Source of the DNA: Strigamia acuminata
Lineage: Eukaryota; Arthropoda; Chilopoda; Geophilomorpha; Linotaeniidae
NCBI GenBank assembly: GCA_949358305.1
Contig: OX442315.1
Location: 8,148,427 to 8,212,426, forward strand
Direction of reading: 5' to 3'
DNA length: 64,000 nucleotides
The notes beneath the pieces were generated by a model. The model was not told the DNA's origin. It made no database searches and saw only the letters and a program-made list of their open reading frames with translations. Positions 40,091-49,927 of this stretch are shown here, piece by piece (position 1 is the first letter of the stretch; each line of letters starts with the position of its first letter). A program made the position numbers and the translations under genes.

Positions 40091-43000
40091 TTAGTTTCTC
40101 CCGGTGATTTTTCCGTCTTGGATGAACGGATTCTTCGATTTTCGCGGTCGAAGGTTGCGTTTTTGCTCGCGAGTGGTATCGGCTCCCACTTGGTCGCTCA
40201 TCTCCGATGTTGCGGTATTGTTTACTTCTTCTAATTTTGTTTTTTCTTTTTCAGAAGTATTTTCTTCTGCTTCCTCCCTCTCCGAGACTGCTTGCTCCGT
40301 TTGATCGGGAGCATCTGCGGGTTGGGATTCGGCGTCGAAAAATTCGTCATCTTCGTCTGCTCCTTCGCCAACTTCGTTGTTATTTTGGAATGTGTCGACC
40401 ACTGTGCCACCTTGGCCGCTGTGTGTCTGACCTTCCAGCCATATTTCTTGGCGAAATTCTGGCAGATGTGGTTTTAATTCCCGGCCGTTGATCGACTGGA
40501 AATTTTTATTATCTGTTAATCTGCGCAATTGGTAGGCGTTGCCGCCGTGTTCTGCCACAATTACATAGGGTCCGTCCCTTTTGTCGGCCAGACCCGCGGC
40601 GATGCCCCTCGCAGCATTCGATAATATGTGTGTTTCCTTCCACACCAGGTCGTTGACCTTGAAATTCGTGAAATCTAATTCTCCTTCTTTTTCTGCAACC
40701 CTTTCCCGTAGGTCAAAGATGTGAGTCATTAGGTGCTGATATGTGTCGGAAATTGTCTGTTCCAAGCGGCATACGTACTCGTGTGGGTTAGCGGGGTCCA
40801 GTACATTCACTGCCTCCGCAACTCGTGGGTCCCACGGCATTCTTAGTTCGCGGGCGAAATTAAGAAACGCCGGTGAGAAGTCGCGTGTTCGTGATACGGT
40901 GGAGCGAATGCTGAACGCTATCTCACGTAGATACTCATCCCACCGATTGTGTACGTCGGTGAACACCGTCAAAGCGTATTTCACGTCTTTGTTCAGCCTT
41001 TCCACGGGGTTCGTTTGAGGATTATAAGTGGAGGTGTTTGAAATCTCCATCTTAAATTTCTTGCAGAATTCTTTGTATATTTTGGACCTGAATTGGGGTC
41101 CGTTATCGGAAATGAGTTTCCGAGGAAACCCAAATCGCAACGCCACGTCGTAAAGACACTCGGCGATATTTTCCGCCGAGGGCTTTGCGAGGGCGTACAA
41201 CTCGGGCCAACGGGTCGCTACGTCCATAATTACCAGTATATACATGTTGCGGTTGCTTGTTGTGGGCTTGGGGCCCATCAAGTCAACACTCCAACAGTCA
41301 AAGGGAGCATAGGGGCCGAGAGACATTGTGTTTCTGGCCACTTTGTCGCGAGGTCGACATGCTTGGCACCGGGAGCAGTGGCGAATAAATTTCGTTATTT
41401 TCTGGCGGGCTCCGGGCCAAAAAAAAATCTGCTTCACGCGGTACAGTGTTCTTGCTATGCCGGCGTGGCTAGCGAGTGGGTGCCCGTGCATCAGCCACAG
41501 CAATCGGGTGTGTAGCGAGACAGGCACCACCACTTTTATCGCGTTTCCCGCTCCGCTAAGGTCGTCCTGAAACGTCGGGTGGTATTTCAGTAGCAACCCG
41601 TCGTCTATTAGGTAGCTGGTGGCTTCCTTAGCAAATTGCTTTCTGCGATGAGGATTCGTCATGTCGACCGGGTATTCCCCCTTTTCTAGGAATCGAGTCA
41701 TTATTTGACATTTGGCGTCGGTCGCCTGATGTTCGATGAACTCGAGTCTTGTTGGCGGCGAGTATTGCGTTTTCTTTTCTATTGTGGCCGCGAAGGCTCG
41801 CAGTAGAGTTTTTGGGGCCTCTGGGACGACCGGAGGTTTTGTTTCCGTGGTTGTGTCGGTTGTTCCAGCTGGCTGGTACGTCCGAGTCCAGAAACCACAA
41901 AAAGTCTTATCAGCGGGCTCCATCACGGGCAATTCGTTCGCTTTACGGAGGCGCCAGATCCGTCTGGGCGTCGGACAATAAAGTAGACGCGAATCGTCTT
42001 CGCCGTCGTCGTCCGGACCATGGGGGTCGGACGCCGGGGCTCGCGATAAAGCGTCGGCTACCTGATTGAATTTTCCGGGGCGATATGTTATTGTGATGTC
42101 GCACGCCATGAGTTCGAGTTGCCATCTGGCGAGTCTGCCGGATGGTTCTTTTAACTTCATCAACCAACTTAATGCCTGATGATCGGTCTGCACCTCGAAA
42201 TTCGTATACTCTAGGTAGTCACGAAATTTCCGAACGGCCCATATTACGGCTAAGCACTCCAGTTCTGTAGCCGTGTAATTTTTCTCGGCTCCCTGTATTT
42301 TTCGGCTTATGAACATACAGGGTACTTCTTGCTCTATTCCGTTATACGTGTGTTTTTGCAAGAGGGCTGCTCCCAAGCCAACCCGGCTGGCGTCGGTATG
42401 CAGTACGAACGGTCGGTTTAGATCGGGTAGCGGCATTTTGTCGACGTCGGCCAGCATTTGTTTTATGGCGTTGAAGGCGGCCTCGCATTCGGCCGTCCAT
42501 GCGAACTCGCGGTCGGTTCGCAGGAGGTCCGTTACGGGCGCAGCCACTTCTGCCAAATTGGGGAGCAGTCTGCCGAAAAAATTAATCATTCCCATGAATC
42601 TCTGGACTCCCTTTATATCTTCGGGTGCCGGGAATCCATTTATTGCTCGTACTTTTTCGGGATCAATGGCGATCCCCTCAACTCCGATTCGATAGCCGAG
42701 GAAGGCAAGTTCTTTTCTACAGAACTTGCTCTTTCCGGGGTGGACATGGAGTCCAGCTTTGGCTAAACGGGAGACCACTCGGTCTATGTGCTCTAGGTGT
42801 TCCTCGAAAGTGTCTGATGCAATAATGATATCGTCGAGATAAGCCCAGACGAAATCGTGCAACATGTCTCCGAGGACGCTTTCGATTAACTTTTGAAAAG
42901 TGCTTGGTGCGTTCACGAGTCCGAATGGCATTACGTTAAACATTAATCGCCCTATAGGCGAGTAAAACGCTGTTTTTAACTTGTCTTCTGGTCGGAGTTC

Positions 43001-44227
43001 GACTTGCCAGTACCCTTTTGACAGGTCCATGGTGGTTACCCAATTAAATGGAGCCAGCTCCCGGAGAATCGCTTCGATGGAGGGCATCTGTATCGGATCT
43101 ATCACCGTTATTGCATTGAGCGGGCGGTAGTCGATACACAAGCGAGGCTCGGAGCCGGGTCGCATTACTAGGACGATCCTCATCGCGTATTCGCCCAGTG
43201 CTTCTGTGACGATGCCTTTATCGAGCATGTCTTGACACATCTGGGTTACTATGTCCCGTTTTTGGGGATTCATCCCTTTGTATGGCACGCGAATCGGCTT
43301 GTCCGTCGTTAGTACGATCTCGTGTACGGCTTCGGTCGTCCTTCCGGGCGTTTTGGTGAGGATCCGCTCGTGTTTACGAAGTATTCGCCTCAGTAATGAC
43401 GCTTCGTTGACTTGCAGAGCGGCTTCCTCGACCAACGTGTCCACCATGTTGCTTCTTTGCAATTCCAGAGCGAAGGCTACGAAATCGTAGTCCTGTACGA
43501 ATTTTCGCAGTCCTCTCTCGTATTCCTCCTTCTCTTGGGCCTCGTCCAGTATTTTTTGGGGTACTACTGGAATGGGCCTTTCACCTTCGGGGCTTATCCA
43601 ATTCCACGATCTCGTTATCGGATTTGGCTGTATTTTTAGTTTAGCCATGATGTCGATTCCGAGGAGGAACACCTTGTCGTGGGATGGCAGCACCAAGAAG
43701 GGGTGGGATAGGTTCCCTCCCCTCCAATCGATGGTGATTTTTATTACGCCCCTTGGCTTTACATAGCCATTAGCCGTGAGTAATTCCACATTCTCGTTCA
43801 CTTTCATCATTTTGTCTTCGATGTCTAGGCTCTCGACTAGATCTTCCGATATGAAAGAACGATCCGCTCCGGAATCCAGTAGTCCCAGTAACTTTTGGTT
43901 TTCAATGGTCACTGGTAACATACAGAGTGTCTCGCAATGTGACTTTGAGACGTTGCAGTGAAATACTCGCAATTTCTGCGGTACGACGTCCAGGTCAAAC
44001 GGGAGTTCGGCCCAACTATCGTCTGTTTTGGCCTCAGTTCTCACTTGCATGCCCCTCAGTATCACTTTTTCTTCCTTCTCCGGTGCGGATTGGGCTCGGT
44101 CTTTAACTTGCGCATCAAGTATGGCGTGACCGGCAGGTCCGGTACGGAATTTCTTTTTCCTTGTTATTTCCTCGGCTTTCGCAGACGAAGTCGATTCTAT
44201 TTCTTCGACGACGCCTGCGCTTGGCAG
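40091..44227 (-). CDS. pol: gypsy-2 pol polyprotein (PR-RT-RH-IN)
   Basis: Open from the frameshift heptamer at 44227 (the GTG at 44065 is only an internal codon). Protease DSGADRSF; reverse transcriptase with RLCIDYRPLN and WAYLDDII; RNase H HTDASRVGLG; integrase zinc finger (HPLASHAGIAR ... CSRCQAC), DDE core (SVDLMGPKP, SDNGPQF, PVERLN) and a GPYV module; acidic tail ending in NLRPRKSKN. Uninterrupted. Same lineage as gypsy-1 pol. Confidence 0.95.
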   Translation of the reverse strand: MPSAGVVEEIESTSSAKAEEITRKKKFRTGPAGHAILDAQVKDRAQSAPEKEEKVILRGMQVRTEAKTDDSWAELPFDLDVVPQKLRVFHCNVSKSHCETLCMLPVTIENQKLLGLLDSGADRSFISEDLVESLDIEDKMMKVNENVELLTANGYVKPRGVIKITIDWRGGNLSHPFLVLPSHDKVFLLGIDIMAKLKIQPNPITRSWNWISPEGERPIPVVPQKILDEAQEKEEYERGLRKFVQDYDFVAFALELQRSNMVDTLVEEAALQVNEASLLRRILRKHERILTKTPGRTTEAVHEIVLTTDKPIRVPYKGMNPQKRDIVTQMCQDMLDKGIVTEALGEYAMRIVLVMRPGSEPRLCIDYRPLNAITVIDPIQMPSIEAILRELAPFNWVTTMDLSKGYWQVELRPEDKLKTAFYSPIGRLMFNVMPFGLVNAPSTFQKLIESVLGDMLHDFVWAYLDDIIIASDTFEEHLEHIDRVVSRLAKAGLHVHPGKSKFCRKELAFLGYRIGVEGIAIDPEKVRAINGFPAPEDIKGVQRFMGMINFFGRLLPNLAEVAAPVTDLLRTDREFAWTAECEAAFNAIKQMLADVDKMPLPDLNRPFVLHTDASRVGLGAALLQKHTYNGIEQEVPCMFISRKIQGAEKNYTATELECLAVIWAVRKFRDYLEYTNFEVQTDHQALSWLMKLKEPSGRLARWQLELMACDITITYRPGKFNQVADALSRAPASDPHGPDDDGEDDSRLLYCPTPRRIWRLRKANELPVMEPADKTFCGFWTRTYQPAGTTDTTTETKPPVVPEAPKTLLRAFAATIEKKTQYSPPTRLEFIEHQATDAKCQIMTRFLEKGEYPVDMTNPHRRKQFAKEATSYLIDDGLLLKYHPTFQDDLSGAGNAIKVVVPVSLHTRLLWLMHGHPLASHAGIARTLYRVKQIFFWPGARQKITKFIRHCSRCQACRPRDKVARNTMSLGPYAPFDCWSVDLMGPKPTTSNRNMYILVIMDVATRWPELYALAKPSAENIAECLYDVALRFGFPRKLISDNGPQFRSKIYKEFCKKFKMEISNTSTYNPQTNPVERLNKDVKYALTVFTDVHNRWDEYLREIAFSIRSTVSRTRDFSPAFLNFARELRMPWDPRVAEAVNVLDPANPHEYVCRLEQTISDTYQHLMTHIFDLRERVAEKEGELDFTNFKVNDLVWKETHILSNAARGIAAGLADKRDGPYVIVAEHGGNAYQLRRLTDNKNFQSINGRELKPHLPEFRQEIWLEGQTHSGQGGTVVDTFQNNNEVGEGADEDDEFFDAESQPADAPDQTEQAVSEREEAEENTSEKEKTKLEEVNNTATSEMSDQVGADTTREQKRNLRPRKSKNPFIQDGKITGRN

Positions 44228-44491
44228 TTTTTTGCCAGGGCGATATTTAATTCGGCCATCATCTTCATCATAGTCTGTGTCTCACTAGTGATTTTGGCCG
44301 TTTTTTTCGCATTTGTCGGAATAATGGCCGTATTCCCCACAGCTGTAACATTTGATGTTGCTTTTGTCGCCCGTGGGTGTGAAACCTGGTTTTTTCGGGA
44401 CGAATGCTGTTGGGAACCGTCTTTTGGGGCCTGGCGCCCCTTTTTCCTTGGCTGCGCGGGCGTGAGCTCTGAATTGAGTGATGGCTAGCGC
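44197..44491 (-). pseudogene. gypsy-2 gag nucleocapsid part, cut off by a stop and a frameshift
   Basis: Downstream of the gag stop (TGA 44494-44492) the same frame stays coding for about 50 codons and holds the zinc knuckle (CYSCGEYGHYSDKC, from 44350). It then hits TAG at about 44286. A run of seven A (44307-44301) explains the second break: one base fewer would lead into a frame running to a stop at 44197, which carries an A AAA AAC heptamer feeding pol. So this copy has two lesions in the gag 3' end, or less likely two recoding sites. Confidence 0.75.
44227..44233 (-). promoter_or_regulatory. Candidate -1 frameshift heptamer of gypsy-2
   Basis: GCA AAA AAC TGC in the gag-tail frame gives A AAA AAC in correct phase. 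The -1 product enters the pol frame. It is the same heptamer as in gypsy-1. Confidence 0.7.
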
Positions 44492-47317
44492 TCAGTGCGC
44501 GTGATGAAGGTACGGACCTTGCTCGTCGCACCCCGTCGATAGGTTCTCGAGGTGTTCGTGCAGGTCTTCTTCATCGGTTGATTCTTCTGTCGGCTCGGCG
44601 ACCGCCGCGGGAGGTGACGCTTCTTCTGCTTTTGCCGAGGTGGCTAAGTCAGTCGAGGTCACCTGCATCGCTGTAGTCGTCGGAGCTTTCTTTGGGGCAG
44701 CAATCGGGTTGCTTGGGAGCGTGACACCGGTTTTTGGTGTCAACGTCCGTCCCGAAGATGCCTCAGTGAGGCTCATTATGCCGCTGAGGTATTCGCTCGG
44801 TCTCATTAATTTCTCGGAAGCTTTATGGCGTTCGGCGCTGGTTATTAGTCGCTTTTCGTGGGCTTCCGCCTCTTCAGGTGGCAGTGAGGCGTAGTATCTT
44901 TGTTCTATCTCCAGCGTATTGGTTAGGAGATAATTACTGACATCCCGATAGTCGCCAGTGCGGGGAGCACGCATGTCCAGCAATATTCGTTGTGAATGTG
45001 CTGACAATCCCCCGTAGAAAATCATCGTAAACCCGGCAGGGTTAATTTCGTACGGTGCTCGGGCAAAGAGTAATTTCGCTCGGGCGTCGTAATCGGCGAG
45101 TGTTTCACCTGGGGCTTGACGGAGGCCACGCAATTTGTTGCTGATCTCGTCCGGTGTCTCGCCGTATCGAAGGTCGAAACGGACGAGAAAGTCGTCCCAG
45201 GTCGGATTTTTCAGTCCTTGGTACCACTCGCGGGCTGATCCGGTGGTCAACTCTACGAGGCCGTGTGTAAGCATATCAGCGACGGTCGCCTTTGTAGCTT
45301 TCTTAATTCTCATGACCTCGTCGAGGAAGCGGTCTCCCGCTTTCCACGAACCGTCGAATCGCGTTTGTACGTAGTGTTGCCATCGGATATTGCCCGTGGC
45401 TTCGGCCGCTGGTTCGTTACGCACGCCATATTTGCGTTTGACCCTTTCACCGGCGCGGTTATGCTCATCTCCGGGGTGGCCTAAGTCGATTCCTTCCTTT
45501 CGGAAAGAGTTCAATAAGGCACGTCCCAGCTCAGCCATTGTATAGTGTCGGCCGGCAGAGTCCTGGAAATTCCCCTCCGGTATGGAAGGGCGAGAGCTGT
45601 GCGAAGATCGGTTAGAGGCATTCGGTCGGTCCGAATGATGCTGGTTGCTGCCGCGACTCTCTCGGTGTGGTCCGGATGACGGTCGACTTTGGTCGTCGTC
45701 GTCTGATGAATCAGAAGGGTCGGAAGGGTCGCCTTGTGGGCGGTCTCTTGGTCCCTTCGGGGGGACTTCTTCGCCATCCCGTGATTTCTTCGAGCCTCCG
45801 GAGGGCGGCGGCTCCTTTTCGTCGCTGCTCCCGTAAAAAGAATACCATCTATTCTCTTCGCTTTCTGGGCGCTCGCGGTCCTTATTCGCGTTCTTTTTGT
45901 TAAGTAACGCGTCGATCGCGGCGCTTCTTTCGGATCGTTTCGAGGGGTTACGGTTTCTGGATTTTCTGTCCGGTTGGTCGTCTTCCTGTGACTTCCTCTT
46001 TTTTGTTTCGGCTTTGGAGCCCTCGGTGGGCTCTTTATCCGCTTCCGGACCCTTTTTTTTACTCTTCTCTGAAACGTCCTGCTCGTACTCTCTTTGGAAT
46101 TTCTCTGTTTCCTTTTCCCAATTTTCGGCTTCCCATCGTTTTTGTTCGTCAATTATTGCTCTTTTCTTAGCTTGGTACTCGTCGGTCCATCTGTACCGCT
46201 CCCATTCTTCTTGGTCTTCAAGAAGTTGCTCCTTTTCTCTCCTTGCTCTTGCGGCTTTCATCCTTTCGTGGTATTGTTCTTCCCACTTCTGGTGTTGCCG
46301 CTGAGCTTCTTCTCTCAGTTTCTGCAATTTCTCGGCTTTTCGTTGGGCCAGGAGGGCTCGGAATTGTTCTTCGTAGTCTTGGGCTTCTCTGTGCCTTCCT
46401 TCTACTGTATTATTCCATTCTCTTCGTATTTTCGCCTCCTGCTCTTCCCTTATCTCCTGTATCATTTCTTCCGTTCTCTCCGTGGTCCTTTTTTCTCGCT
46501 GCAGTCGTTCCTCTTCCTCGTTCCAAAGTTCTCTCCTCTCAGCGCTCACTCTACGCTGACGATTTATCGTTTCCTGCCTCGATTCTTCTCGGGCTTTCTC
46601 CCGAGATTCGTGAAGGGCTTTGTGAGGATCGGGCACGAAGTTACCTACGTCACTTGGCGTTTCTTGCGCTACAGGCGTCTCCGCCGCTGGTCTTGCGACT
46701 GGCGTCGGGGCCTGTGCTGCGCAAATTGCTTTCGTGAGTATTGTAATCGAGTCCCAGACTGATGTTCCCGGCGGAATATCGGTTACTGCTTTCAGTCGGG
46801 CTGCCTGTTGCGATAGGTGAATTAAATGGGCCACTTCGGGGGAAACAGGGGCAGGTCTCGCCGAGGCGCTGGAGGCCATTGGGGTCCTGCTCGTGCTTCG
46901 TACCGGAGTTTCGTTTAGGGGGGCGGATTGGTGACTTTTTTCCGGTGATGGGTTGCGGTCGATTATGGTTGTCTGCCTTGGAGTTTTCGTCCTCTCCTCG
47001 GCTACCAGTATCGGCACTCGTCCTGTTGTTATATCGCGAATTTCTTCTTGATTTTCTAGGACTTCCGTATCGGTATCTTCGACAAAGGGCATATCTGAGG
47101 AGAGCGGCTCTCGCTCGGGCTCGGTTAGGGCCTCGAGCGAAGCAGCTGCTTCCTCTTTCTGCGCCTTTGCTTTCCTCCGATTCGCTCGGGCTTTCGCCTT
47201 CGCGGATTGTTCGGGAACTGGGCCGCCCGACCTTAAGTTATAGTCGGAGGTCCGTTTTCCCTTTTCGAGCGTAGGTCGCTCGTTATCAGACGCGGATTGT
47301 TCATCTTGGTCTGACAT
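44492..47317 (-). CDS. gag: gypsy-2 gag, capsid part
   Basis: ATG 47317, 941 aa to an in-frame TGA. The first half is a long E/R/K/Q-rich coiled coil (about residues 230-430), followed by a charged S/D/R-rich stretch (about 450-620). A capsid-like gag domain follows (GSAREWYQGLKNPTWDDFLVRF). The coiled-coil and disordered extension parallels gypsy-1 gag. The zinc knuckle lies beyond the stop, so the product as read would lack nucleocapsid. Confidence 0.88.
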   Translation of the reverse strand: MSDQDEQSASDNERPTLEKGKRTSDYNLRSGGPVPEQSAKAKARANRRKAKAQKEEAAASLEALTEPEREPLSSDMPFVEDTDTEVLENQEEIRDITTGRVPILVAEERTKTPRQTTIIDRNPSPEKSHQSAPLNETPVRSTSRTPMASSASARPAPVSPEVAHLIHLSQQAARLKAVTDIPPGTSVWDSITILTKAICAAQAPTPVARPAAETPVAQETPSDVGNFVPDPHKALHESREKAREESRQETINRQRRVSAERRELWNEEEERLQREKRTTERTEEMIQEIREEQEAKIRREWNNTVEGRHREAQDYEEQFRALLAQRKAEKLQKLREEAQRQHQKWEEQYHERMKAARARREKEQLLEDQEEWERYRWTDEYQAKKRAIIDEQKRWEAENWEKETEKFQREYEQDVSEKSKKKGPEADKEPTEGSKAETKKRKSQEDDQPDRKSRNRNPSKRSERSAAIDALLNKKNANKDRERPESEENRWYSFYGSSDEKEPPPSGGSKKSRDGEEVPPKGPRDRPQGDPSDPSDSSDDDDQSRPSSGPHRESRGSNQHHSDRPNASNRSSHSSRPSIPEGNFQDSAGRHYTMAELGRALLNSFRKEGIDLGHPGDEHNRAGERVKRKYGVRNEPAAEATGNIRWQHYVQTRFDGSWKAGDRFLDEVMRIKKATKATVADMLTHGLVELTTGSAREWYQGLKNPTWDDFLVRFDLRYGETPDEISNKLRGLRQAPGETLADYDARAKLLFARAPYEINPAGFTMIFYGGLSAHSQRILLDMRAPRTGDYRDVSNYLLTNTLEIEQRYYASLPPEEAEAHEKRLITSAERHKASEKLMRPSEYLSGIMSLTEASSGRTLTPKTGVTLPSNPIAAPKKAPTTTAMQVTSTDLATSAKAEEASPPAAVAEPTEESTDEEDLHEHLENLSTGCDEQGPYLHHAH

Positions 47318-47390
47318 TTCTTTGAGTAATTCTTCGATTTGGGTTATTATATTAAATGAGAGATCACAAGTTCAGTTGAGATTTATTTCT

Positions 47391-47412
47391 AAATCCCGGC
47401 CAGGCCCCCACG
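47391..47412 (-). promoter_or_regulatory. gypsy-2 primer binding site (tRNA-Pro-like)
   Basis: Two bases inside the LTR the minus strand reads TGGGGGCCTGGCCGGGAT, three mismatches from the classic tRNA-Pro site and close to the gypsy-1 one. Confidence 0.65.
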
Positions 47413-48231
47413 TGTCGCGTCCTACCTGGTGATAGGTTTAATGAGCTAACGTGTGTTACTTTACCTGTGATTCTACTAAATATGTAAATTACCCAAATGA
47501 ATACTAAGTATATGTAAATGAACAAACAGGTTTATTCAATAGGCGTGAGCCTTAAAATACACTCAGTATAAAACTAGAGTCGACTTGGTCAGAGTCGAAC
47601 AAAGGATTTCTCAAGATGGCGTCGTCGGTTCCGCGTGGTCGGCGGAACAAAGGCGGCGTCTCGAGTTGTCGTAAATTCGTCACGGATTCGTCGTTCACGG
47701 ACGCGGTGGAATGCTCTTTCGAGTCTTCTATCCGTGCCTGTTGTCTAGGGGTTGGTTTTAGCGTCGCAAGGCTCCGTCCAGAAACGAGGAGTTTCTTACA
47801 GGGCACTCGGACACTTTAGTGGTGGAATAACCGTGGGTCGGTTATTCGGTGTGAATTCACAAGGGTTATTTTCCTGCTTTTGCGGGAAATAAACACACAG
47901 TGTAAATTCGTGAGAGTTACAGTTGCACTGGAATCAGCGGTCCTCTATCAATCCTAACTTTTGGTGGAGTTGGCCTGACGGTGAGGTAGTTGCTGTGTTC
48001 TTGGTGTCGTTTGTGTAAGTTCTGCTTGTAGGGCGCGAAACTCTACCTGATATAGGCCAGGGTGAGGGGCCTGGCTCGGCCAATGGGGGCCGGCCACGCG
48101 TCACCTCACCCCCTCGGGGCACGCGCTTCCCAGGGGGGGGAAGGCGGAGCCAACGCGAGGGAACTGACCTTTCCTAGTGACTCATGCGGATGGCGTCCAC
48201 TGGAGGGACGACCACCCGCGGGGTCACCACA
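47413..48231 (-). repeat. gypsy-2 5' LTR
   Basis: Copy of 35291-36109 with one difference noticed (T at 47881). Confidence 0.95.
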
Positions 48232-48235
48232 ACAC

Positions 48236-48425
48236 TCAAAGGTATTTTTAAGAATTTGTCCCATCAGACTTTTTTTACTCCCTTACTTCTATTGCACAAA
48301 GATGTCTGAATAATGTGGAAAAAAATAGCTTTTCTTAAAGTATTTACGTTTATTGTCTATGAAAAATATCGAAATAGAAACAAAAATTGGTCGATTTGCA
48401 AAATTATGTGTTGGCCTAAAATAAA
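48236..48425 (-). repeat. LRR tail repeat, inverted copy
   Basis: Reverse complement of the tail at 14533-14898 (shares the ACAAAGATGTCTGA and TTTATTGTCTATGAAAAA segments). It continues across the gypsy-2 insertion to about 35290. Confidence 0.65.
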
Positions 48426-49583
48426 TTACCAATACCACTCGAAAAGTAAATCCAAATTGTGATTTTTCGCATAACTTTTGATTGATAAATAAGCGGAATC
48501 TCCCATATGAACGCACCGATACAACTTCAACTTCTTCAACGGACTTCGCATTTCCACCAATCTCATGATAGAAACCAAACTAACCGAACCGCAATAAAAT
48601 AACTTTAAATCTTTCAAATGCTTAAAACCATTCGATCCGGCAAGATCCAGAATCAAATTGTCAGTAAGAATACTACAATTTCTAATTTCTAAAACTTGTA
48701 AATTCTCACACTGCTGCAGAAGCGATTTCAATTGCAATTCACTCACATCATCTCCAATGTTATTCAGTCATAGAGTGGTTAGTCGTTGCAGTAAGTTAAT
48801 GTTGTTGCTGCACAGTACCGAGGCAAAATTCACGTCTATACTTTCAATAGTTAACTCACTTAAATTTGGGAAAGTGGTGTTAACAAACATGACGTCTTCC
48901 AGATTCAAATTGTGTGACATTTCCTCCAATAAGTAGGTGCGCGATGTTGTGTTTGATCGTCGTTTTAAAGCTCCAATTATCTCGCTCCACCAGCGCGTTG
49001 TTTTAAACACTTTCAAAAGAGGCAGTCCGTCTAGAAGGAACAAACACACGTCGACTGTCAGTTCGGCAGGCAAGAGAATCAAAAACGTCAGTTTCGTGCA
49101 CCCGATTAATTGACGAAGTCCTGCAACAACGACTTCAGAGACATCATAAATAGAAAGTTTGGTCAATTGCGGACAATCTTGACCAATTGTGGCTACGAAT
49201 TGATCTGTGCAGTTTATACCGTTCGTGGATAAATGTTGAAGTCGTGGTGAAAGTTTCAACAGTTTGATTACAGATTGTACACAAATTTCTGTACAGAATA
49301 ACTCTAACTCTACGAGGTTTTTACACACGTCGCCGATTTTATTCAATAAGAAATCTATGGGCAGACCAAAGTTGTTAACATTCCGTAGTGATTTGGTGCC
49401 GGAATGAATGAAGATTTCCGGAGACAATTTGGTATCCCGAAATTGACAACACATTCGTTCGTATATCATGCCGGTAAATTCGGATGGCTGATCCGCTAAT
49501 TCGTGTTCCAACGCATCGAAATTGGTGGTTACGGTATTTAAACACATTTCTTCCAGACTCGGAACTGTTTTCCTGTACGGCAT
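48426..49583 (-). pseudogene. LRR gene 8, one nonsense codon
   Basis: ATG 49583 (MPYRKT, SLEEMCLNTV). 386 codons in one frame with full LRR structure to the stop at 48426. Only an in-frame TGA (48770-48768) interrupts it, where paralogues have CGA in LTTLRL; a C-to-T change at CpG explains it. The promoter with octamer (49624-49631) is complete. Functional until recently, or read as a 271-residue truncated form. Confidence 0.85.
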
Positions 49584-49927
49584 GTTCACTAGAAGGACTT
49601 ACGATTGGATGAATGATCAAACTATTTGCATGTATCCAGCGAGAAACGTAAGACGAACATATTTATCAACGACTGTCATTGGTTATTTGAGTTTTCAACA
49701 TCCTATTGCGCATTTTATCAACTAATAAGTGGATTAAAAATTTAACCAATCATTCCACTGTGGTCAACTTACTTCTTAGTAACTGAAACGTCCCAACGGG
49801 GCGCTGACATCCCCATTAATAAATAACATACGACAAACATACGTTCGTCTAACGTTTTCCTCTGGAGATACAAATAGTTTGGTCGTGATAGTTTCACAAT
49901 TCATTCAATCGTAAGGGTTTAGTCAAC
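49584..49927. promoter_or_regulatory. Divergent promoter region of LRR genes 8 and 9
   Basis: Minus side: octamer ATTTGCAT at 49624-49631 and inverted CCAAT pair (about 49677 to 49750). Plus side: a different block, CTTAGTAACTGAAACGTCCC, then CGGGGCGCTGACATCCCCATTAATAAATAA, shared with the region before LRR gene 11 (55280-55330). So two promoter subfamilies meet here. Confidence 0.55.

Larger units (their letters stand above)
35291..48231 (-). mobile_element. Complete Ty3/gypsy element gypsy-2 (12.9 kb)
   Basis: LTRs 35291-36109 and 47413-48231 (819 bp; one difference noticed, C at 35759 against T at 47881). TSD is ACAC (35287-35290, 48232-48235). Minus-strand order: leader, gag, pol, spliced third ORF, purine tract (CTGGGGGAGGGACG), 3' LTR. 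The target is an LRR tail repeat. Nearly identical LTRs mean recent insertion, yet gag carries two lesions. Confidence 0.96.

Noticed and set aside
44268-44531. Minus-strand 87-codon frame between gag and pol of gypsy-2
   Set aside because: It is the -1 frame of the gag end; the zinc knuckle lies in the gag frame, and this frame does not lead into pol.
46094-46762. 222-codon plus-strand ORF opposite gypsy-2 gag
   Set aside because: Antisense to the E/K/R-rich coiled coil of gag; its F/L/S-rich composition is the complement of that bias, with no domain of its own.
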